Made by a program: the position numbers and the translations under genes
The notes under the pieces: model-generated
What the model was told of the DNA's origin: nothing
Databases searched by the model: none
What the model saw: the letters and a program-made list of their open reading frames with translations, nothing else
Source of the DNA: Bufo bufo
Taxonomy: Eukaryota; Chordata; Amphibia; Anura; Bufonidae
Direction: 5' to 3'
NCBI RefSeq assembly: GCF_905171765.1
Contig: NC_053391.1
Span: forward strand, 692,133,175 to 692,197,174
DNA length: 64,000 nucleotides
Part shown: positions 57,464-64,000 of the stretch, in pieces
Layout of the letters: the number at the start of each line of letters is the position of its first letter
Position numbering within the stretch: the first letter of the stretch is position 1

Positions 57464-58584
57464 ATCCTTTGAATTGTTGCCCCAAAAATGCAAACTAAGT
57501 GGAGGATTGGCTTCTGCTGGAAAGACCATCCTTTCAGTCTTTTAATGGAGCCCACCCTCATATAGGCCCACTATTGTGCACTTTACCTTAAAAATATTTT
57601 CCTCAAATGGATGATAGCACTTGCCTATCAAGGGTCTATATTAATAGTGTTGGTGTTGGGTAAGTAAAGGTCCCTTTCCACGGCCCGATTTTGGGTCATA
57701 ACAAGCATTGATAGGTGCTTAATCCTGTTAATCAGAGCTCGTTAAAAAGACCTTTTCACAGGTCGATGGAAATGCACGGGGGAAAATGGATGTTAATATA
57801 ATAGTTCATCCCTTATTCTTTAGAGACATGGGCTGCCGACTGCCATGTTTCAAACATTCATTCCCGATCATTGGCCCGATCATTGGCATACAGTATGTAA
57901 TAGGACCTTAAATGTGAAAGACAATGGCTTGGCATGTCTTCTCTCTGCTGGCTGCGGATTCTCCCAGGCACGACACATAATGGTTAAATCAAAGTTTGCA
58001 GATCGCTTTATAATTGCTTTAAAATTGGGTAATTAGCTGCAGAGAACAAATCACAAAGTTGTTAAAATGTGTGTTCTCATTAAAATGGAAATTCTCCGTG
58101 GGCTGCCAAGCATGGCTCCGGAACGTGCCATGTGGTTTATTATTAATGCTCCAACTTGCAACTTTTAACTTTACGTTTCTGGATCCAGCACAATGTTAGT
58201 TAGAAAGTTAGTAAAAATTAAAAATCATAGTAAAGTTGAAGCTGAAGAAGATCTGCCTTTTTGTCTTCCTTGCTTTATGTCATGGAGAGTGGCCGTATCT
58301 TGTATTCGCCCCATAACCGGCTGTGTTCACAACCCCTTCTACCCACAGCCTGGAACATAGCGTGGAAAATTGTTTGTATCCTCATCTAGAGCAAAGGGTC
58401 CTATCCGACCAGCAACTGGGTCGAAACAGAGGACCCAGCTCTAATAGGGTCTGTGAAAATGGAGTTTCTAAGCTAGTAGATAGCTCCATTAATAGTTGGC
58501 CATCAACCTCAAGATGAACCAGCCTTAAAGTTTATCTGTGGTTACAAAGGAATTCCCACCACTCCATAGTTGATGTATTTTATT
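57464..58584. other. No gene recognised; relatively unique, includes a candidate conserved non-coding block
   Basis: 57660-57900 has the character of a dispersed repeat (CCCGATCATTGGCCCGATCA). 57905-58215 is AT-rich non-repetitive sequence with TAATTAGC, TCATTAAAATG and TTATTATTAATG words; see findings. Confidence 0.45.
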
Positions 58585-58701
58585 CGAACATTGTGTATCT
58601 AATCTATTTTTGGGGTCTTGCTTGTATGTATGTGCTCCGCATTCTGAGCCAATCAGGTATATCCTCTCTGCAGCTCATCTTCCCCTCTCACAGGAGGCAG
58701 T

Positions 58702-58737
<36 letters not shown>

Positions 58738-59165
58738 AAAGCTGCCGCTACAACCCCCTCCCCCCTCATCTCTGCCTATTATTCACTGTTTTATACCAGA
58801 TTAAAAAGGTTGGAAAACATTTCCAGAGTCTACAGGTAGCAACAGGGAACTATAGGCAGCTGGAAAGTGAAGTAGATGTCACTGACCACACAGTTATATA
58901 TATTGGCATACACTTTGGTTAGAAAACAGACGACACTGGGCCAGTTAATGGATTATCTGTACAAATGGGCACACTCTAAAAACATTACAGATATTGTGTA
59001 TCTAATTATATTTTTGTTTATTTTTTAGGTGTTTTTTGAACATTTTATTCTCCCTGCTTCGAGAGTAGGCAGGCTCCCCCTGGGGGGATGTAGTCTCACA
59101 AAGAGAGAGAATCTGCATTACAAATCCTCCTCCCCTTCATCCTGGTCTACTATTCACAGTCTGGA
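58585..59165. repeat. Two diverged direct copies of an approximately 200-bp segment with AG microsatellite
   Basis: ATTGTGTATCTAATC...CTCCCCTCATCTCTGCCTATTATTCAC at 58588-58790 corresponds to ATTGTGTATCTAATT...CTCCCCTTCATCCTGGTCTACTATTCAC at 58992-59158. Copy 1 has an (AG)n run at 58704-58733; copy 2 keeps a shorter one near 59100. Confidence 0.7.
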
Positions 59166-59188
59166 TGCATCTTGGATTCCCAGGTCGC

Positions 59189-60720
59189 CAGTGGCGTAGG
59201 GTAGCGTTGGGGGGCCTTTGCCCCGGGCGCAAAATTTTAATCGGCGCCAGCAGGGCCACACTGCCAATTAGGCAAAGTGAGGCGATCGCCCCAGGCGGCA
59301 CGGCCCTGCTCACAAGTGGGGGGCGGCGGCAGGTCACAGGGAGATGAACGCTTCCATTGTGGAAGCGCTTATCCCCATAGTTATCTGTATTGCCGTCCTC
59401 AGGACAGCGATACAGATGGAAGTGCTGCGGGGCAGGGGAGGGAGAGGCGTCTTCCTTTCCCATTCCTCTGATAGTCTGCAGGCCTAGTGCCTGCAGCCTA
59501 TCAGAGGCCGGTGCAGGCGGAACGATGACATCATCGGGCCGCCTGAGCCGTACAGTGCGGGACACAGGCCGGAAGAGGCCTGCATCGTATCGCTGCCATG
59601 GAGGTAAGTATAAGTGTTTATTTTTTTATATGGTACAATACTGGCTACTGGCACATGATTGGGGGGCCATCTATGGGGGGCACTTGTTACTGGCACACGA
59701 TTGGGGGGCCATCTATGGGGGGCACTTATCACTGGCACTTGATTGGGGGCATCTATGGGGGCACTTACTGGCACATTATTGGGGGACATCTATGGGTGCC
59801 ATTTTACTGGCACAATATTGGGGGCACTCTGGGGGCATCTATGGGGGCACATATTACTGGCACATTATTGGGGGGCACTGTGGGGGCATCTCTTGGGGCA
59901 CTTCTTACTGGCACATTATTGGGTGGCACTATGGGGGCACTTCTTACTGGCATATTATTGGGGGCATCTACTGAGGCCACAAAGAAGGAGTATTTTATAT
60001 GGGGGGCTCTGTATAGGAGCATTTTATACTGGGGCACATTATGGTGGGTACTATGGAGAAGGGGGAGAGGAGTACTATGGAGTCATCTACGGGGGGCACT
60101 AAGAAGGGGTATTTTATATGGGGGGCTCTGTATAGGAGCATTTTATACTGGGGCACATTATGGTGGGTACTATGGAGAAGGGGGAGAGGAGTACTATGGA
60201 GTCATCTACGGGGGGCACTAAGAAGGGGTATTTTATACTTGTACATTATGGGGGGCACTAGGAGGAAGGGGGGAGAGGAGCACTATGGAGGCATTTACTG
60301 GGGGCACTATATAGGGGTATTTTATACTGGCACATTATGGGGGCACTATGGGAACATTAGCTCAGCTGGGGGCATTAAAAGGGGGTATTTTTTGCACTGT
60401 CAGATTATAAGGAGAATTAATACTACTGGGGGCATTATGGTGGGCTTTATTACTACTGGGGGTTTAGGGGGAATATGATTGCTAGTATGGGCACTATGGG
60501 CGTACTATTACCTCTGGGGAACAGTAAGGACATGTTGGGGGCACTGTAGGAGCATTATTACTACCATGTGTGCTCTATCAGAGAATTATTCATATTGGTG
60601 GGACTTTTGGGAGCACTATGGGGGCACTTTGGCTAGCTTACAACAATTATTTTTGGGGGACGTTATGTTTACACTATTAGTGTCAGGGGCACTATTTGGT
60701 GGGGGGCGCAGTTAGGAAAC
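59189..60720 (+). mobile_element. hAT-type non-autonomous element with CAGTGGCG end, copy 1
   Basis: Starts CAGTGGCGTAGGGTAGCG at 59189, a common hAT terminal type. A GC-rich unique part with a hairpin (CTGATAGTCTGCAGGC... near 59465-59505) is followed by the minisatellite 59640-60715. The right terminal repeat was not found. Its internal part is present in inverted orientation at 63180-64000. Confidence 0.65.
59640..60715. repeat. G-rich minisatellite (TACTGGCACATTATTGGGGG plus CACTATGGGGGCATCTATGG)
   Basis: Irregular units of 30-60 bp; a longer 112-bp direct repeat (TTTTATATGGGGGGCTCTGT ... GAGTCATCTACGGGGGGCAC) occurs at about 59992 and 60111. The Gly/His/Tyr/Trp-rich frames here are artefacts. 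Confidence 0.92.
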
Positions 60721-60765
60721 ATTCTTTCCTGTATATTTAATTGTATATAAAGTGCAAGTGCTGCT

Positions 60766-61083
60766 GCTAGTTCACGTGTGCCCCCGAACCGCCGCTCCGT
60801 CCCCATTCACTATAATAGGGGCAGGGGCGGAGTTCCGGCAGCAGCACGGCAGCGCATGGCGATAGGCAGCCGGACTAAAAGTACTGCATGCAGTACTTTT
60901 AGTCCGGGTGCCTCTCGCCGTGCGCTGTCGTGCTGCCGCCGTAACTCCGCCTCCATTATAGTCAATGGGGACGGAGTGGCAGTCCGGGGGCACACGTGAA
61001 CTAGCGGCAGGACGAATCCGACAGGCTTTTCACCCGCCGGAACAGCCTGCCGGACTCCCCTGCCGCTAGTGTGAAACTAGCCT
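60766..61083. repeat. CG-rich palindromic fold-back repeat
   Basis: The sequence is a palindrome centred at about 60890 (ACTAAAAGTACTGCATGCAG, then TACTTTTAGTCCGG); arms include TAGTTCACGTGTGCCCCC and its inverse, and it ends TGCCGCTAGTGTGAAACTAG. A class of repeat common in frog genomes, non-coding. Confidence 0.88.
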
Positions 61084-61870
61084 AAAACATTAGGGCAAGG
61101 GCCTGCTGCTCAGCTGACCCTCTAAAACATAATGGACGAGGGCCTGCTGGTGACCCTCTAAATAAAACATTAGGAGCGAGGGCAGCCTAATAAGCATGTT
61201 GATATGATGGAGGAGGAGGATGAGAAAAGGAAGATTGAACCATATCCCCTTTTTTTGTGGTGTGTCAGGTGGAAGGGGTGCATGGGAATACAGTGTATTC
61301 AATACAACATAAAAGCCACATTTAAAGTGCCTTTATGGTGGAGTAGAGATTTCAGGGGCAATACAGGCCTTGTTCATTTTGATAAGAGTCAACCGGTCAG
61401 CATTTTTAGTTGACAGACGGATGCGCTTATCAGTTATTATTCTGACTCCGATTGTTGTAACAGCGATCTATCCCTAGTGAGACCTCTATGCCTGGCCTGT
61501 ATGAGCAGATATAATCACTGCGGACAATCCTTATCAGATAGCTTGAACTCACCAACCCCGAGTTTATCTGTGTAAATTGCTTTATTCTGTAAGCCAGATA
61601 ACAGAGTACCGCAGAACAGGTGGATTGTGGTGTGCGGTCAAAAGATGATCCTTTTGCAAGCTTGCATGAGAATACATGTGTACCTGTTGAATCCCTGGAG
61701 CAGAATGAAGATACAGGAAGTGAGGTACACAGAAGAAGGGGTGGAGCAAAGAAATGAATGACAGATGATGAACAGAAAAACAAAGAGCAATACCAAAAAC
61801 GGCCACTAGATGGGAGCATATGACCAAGTATAGAATATATGAATAGTTCAACTAATTAAACTATATAGAT
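61084..61870. other. No gene recognised; possible hAT-related fragment at the left
   Basis: 61084-61200 repeats CTAAAACATTAGGGCAAGGG / CATAATGGACGAGGGCC-like phrases, and GCAGCCTAATAAGCATG follows; I associate these with 5' regions of frog hAT elements, weakly. 61430-61870 has short minus-strand frames only. Confidence 0.4.
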
Positions 61871-61879
61871 TTAATTGAG

Positions 61880-62465
61880 TAGCAGCACAGTTATAATGCC
61901 ACGAGCAGCACTAAATACCCGCTCTGACAAAACACTAGCGACAGGGCAGGCCAGAACCTCCAAGGCATAGAGCGCCAGTTCGCGCCACGTGTCCAGCTTG
62001 GACACCCAGTAGTTGTAAGTCACAGAGGGATCACTGAGGACGCTGACATGGTCTGCTACGTACTCCTTCACCATCTTCCAAAACTTTCCCCTCCTTTTGA
62101 CAGTAGGCCGTGCATCAGGGTGACGGTGCTGGCGGGGTGTCATGAAACTGTCCCAGGCCTTGGAGAGTGTTGCCCTGCCTCTGTTGGAACTGCTGTGTGT
62201 TCCCATTGTCTCCCTTCCTCGATTGGCCAAGGAACTACGTACTCTGCAGCCAGTGTTGTCAGCTGAAAATTTTTGAAGCGATTTTTCCACAAGGACCTTC
62301 TGGTATTGCACCATTTTGCTAGTCCTCTCCACCACAGGATGAGAGATGAGAAGTTCTCTTTGTAGCAAAGGTCGAGAAGGGTAAACAACCAGTAATCAGT
62401 GTTGGCCAAAATGCGTATAACGTGAGGGTCACAGGAAAGGCAGCATAACATAAAGTCAGCCATGT
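61880..62465 (-). pseudogene. hAT transposase C-terminal relic with dimerisation domain
   Basis: Minus-strand frames give ADFMLCCLSCDPHVIRILAN, then TDYWLFTLLDLCYKENFSS, and after a frameshift near 62340 SHPVVERTSKMVQYQKVLVE, then WRELALYALEVLACPVASV followed by LSERVFSAARGI. The last block is the hAT C-terminal dimerisation domain (hATC), needed for transposase oligomerisation. The N-terminal BED finger and first catalytic part are absent. The piece is cut at 62468 by the CAGTGGCG element. It could be the C-terminal counterpart of the family at 41230-44400, whose own hATC is missing, but lies in the opposite orientation about 18 kb away. Confidence 0.85.
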
Positions 62466-62737
62466 GTGCAGTGGCGTCTCTAGCTTTCAAATTTTGGGGG
62501 GGCACACTGGGGGCAGAAGTAGGGGGGGCAGCTATAACAACGATACATTTACACAAGTACGCTTAGAAATGCTGCGATACTTTACCCAATACCTAAAACC
62601 GCAACAGGGAAGAAAAGTCCAGCTGTCTGTGGATGACACTTTTATAGAGAGGGGGATCTGTGGATGACACTGCTATGGGGGGGATCTGTGGCTGCCACAT
62701 ACCGTATATATAGCATCTTATGCTATATGTGTCATCC

Positions 62738-62940
62738 ACAGATCCACCCCATGACAGTGTCATCCCCATTTCCCCCTCCATAACAGTGTCATCCACAGAT
62801 CTCCCTCCCTATAACAGTGTCATCCACAGATCTCCCTCCCTATAACAGTGTCATCCACAGATCACCCTCCCTATAACAGTGTCATCCACAGATCTCCCTC
62901 CCTATAACAGTGTCATCCACAGATCTCCCTCCCCGCCTCT
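62738..62940. repeat. 31-bp minisatellite (AACAGTGTCATCCACAGATC plus TCCCTCCCTAT), about 6 copies
   Basis: Regular repeats on the right; two inverted units (ATCTGTGGATGACACTGCTA) at about 62620-62690 form a hairpin with them around the ATATATAGC/GCTATAT centre near 62715. Confidence 0.92.
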
Positions 62941-63179
62941 CACAGGAGTATACATATATAAAATAAACATATTTCACATGAACACTTACAGTTACTTGGC
63001 TTGGCCCTTGGGGATCTCGGACACCACTTCAACACTTTGGCCGGGGGCTCGGCAGAGCTGATGTTGTGTTTTATCCTAATGAGAAAGATTTCATAATAAG
63101 GATTTGGAGAAGGGGCAGAGGGATAGCAGAGCAGGGAGAGGCTGGTGCTGCTACTAGGGGGTCATACCATGGGGGAGTA

Positions 63180-64000
63180 ATAAAACCCACCATAATGCCC
63201 CCCAGTAGAAATAATTCTCCTTATAATCTGCAAAACATACCCCCTTATGCCCCCAGTTGAGCTAATGTCCCCCATAATGTGCCAGTATAAAATACCCCTA
63301 TATAGTGCCCCAGTAAATGCCTCCATAGTGCTCCTCTCCCCCCTTCCTGCTAGTGCCCCCCATAATGTACCAGTATAAAATGTCCCATATATCGTGCCCC
63401 AGTAGATGCCCTCAGTGTCCCCCATAATTTGCAAGTATAAAATACCCCTTCTTAGTGCCCCCCGCAGATGACTCCATAGTACTCCTCTCTCCCCTTCTCC
63501 ATAGTACCCACCATAATGTGTCCCAGTATAAAATGCTACTGTACAGAGCCCCCCATATAAAACACCCCTTCTTTGTGGCCTCAGAAGATGCCCCTATAGT
63601 GCCCACCAATAATGTGCCAGTAATAAGTGCCCTCAATAACGTGCCACTGCCAGTAACAAGAGCCCCCCAATGTGCCAGTAATAAGCCCCCATCACGTGCC
63701 AGTAACAAGAGCCCCCATCACGTGCCAGTAATAAGCCCCCATCACGTGCCAGTAATAAGCCCCCCATCACGTGCCAGTATTAAGCCCCCCCATGTTCCAG
63801 TATTAAGTCCCCCCATCATCATGTGCCAGTATTAAGTCCCCCCATCATCATGTGCCAGTATTAAGTCCCCCCATCATCATGTGCCAGTATTAAGTCCCCC
63901 CCATCATGTGCCAGTATTAAGTCCCCCCATCATCATGTGCCAGTATTAAGTCCCCCCCATCATCATGTGCCAGTATAAAGTCCCCCCCCATCATCATGTG
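63180..64000. repeat. C-rich minisatellite, inverse of 59640-60715, ending in regular ATCATGTGCCAGTATTAAGT units
   Basis: 63180-63600 is the reverse complement of 59990-60470 unit by unit (for example AGTGCCCCCCGCAGATGACT vs AGTCATCTACGGGGGGCACT). From 63640 to the edge a simpler unit GTGCCAGTAATAAGCCCCC, then CATCATCATGTGCCAGTATT with AAGTCCCCC, is tandemly repeated about 15 times. Confidence 0.92.

Larger units (their letters stand above)
62469..64000 (-). mobile_element. hAT-type non-autonomous element with CAGTGGCG end, copy 2 (runs off the window)
   Basis: Starts CAGTGGCGTCTCTAGC at 62469. Contains a short minisatellite (62738-62940) and, from 63180, the reverse complement of the minisatellite-bearing region of copy 1. 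The far end lies beyond the window. Confidence 0.65.

Noticed and set aside
59390..60478. Glycine/tryptophan/histidine-rich frames
   Set aside because: Products of the G-rich minisatellite in several frames.

Overview
The window reads as vertebrate, very probably anuran amphibian, non-coding genomic DNA. No host protein-coding exon, tRNA or rRNA could be supported. Almost everything recognisable is transposon-derived or tandemly repeated: several Tc1/mariner groups, many hAT elements (some with intact 8-bp target duplications), TTAA-flanking elements, a Ty3/gypsy chromovirus, a Penelope-like endonuclease fragment and a DIRS-like ORF1. This mixture, together with the CG-rich fold-back repeats, is typical of large frog and toad genomes. 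The species cannot be fixed from the sequence. A run of exactly 200 N (22316-22515) is an assembly gap. Layout, left to right. 1-1280: start of a DIRS-like retrotransposon on the minus strand. 1281-7470: a 92-bp minisatellite split by a Tc1-like element (DD34E), which is split by a second Tc1-like element (DD37E), which is split by a hAT-type element full of hairpins and C-rich satellite; all three insertions show their target duplications. 8050-8875: fold-back mariner-like fragment and a CG-rich repeat. 9759-12967: minus-strand Ty3/gypsy chromovirus (LTR, polypurine tract, integrase with chromodomain, RNase H, reverse transcriptase) truncated by a hAT end. 12971-22315: hAT end followed by a 9-kb array of a 141-bp unit (47 codons) with a 4.95-kb higher-order repeat, ending in the gap. 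22516-28124: dispersed repeats, a TTAA fold-back element, a decayed hAT transposase and a small hAT MITE. 28133-31904: a non-coding hAT with perfect 8-bp duplications carrying a 3-kb TTAA element. 34724-37376: a DD36E element 41 bp from a DD37E element whose 338-codon transposase is uninterrupted. 38011-44618: large hAT element with a BED-finger transposase broken into pieces and a Tc1-like element in its 5' repeats. 44619-46466: truncated Tc1-like element interrupted by a fold-back insertion with a 15-bp target duplication. 46477-51060: ATCT microsatellites, a duplicated 247-bp segment and a 20-bp minisatellite. 51117-57463: MITEs, the Penelope fragment, a second copy of the DD34E element and another hAT with 8-bp duplications. 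57464-59188: the longest relatively unique stretch, with a candidate conserved non-coding block. 59189-64000: two inverted copies of a CAGTGGCG-ended family with G/C-rich minisatellites, a fold-back repeat and a hAT C-terminal relic. The only near-intact coding capacity is transposase: DD37E at 36142-37158 and DD34E at 39467-40342. The long open frames in the 141-bp array and the proline-rich frames near 5 kb follow from repeat period and base composition and are not treated as genes.
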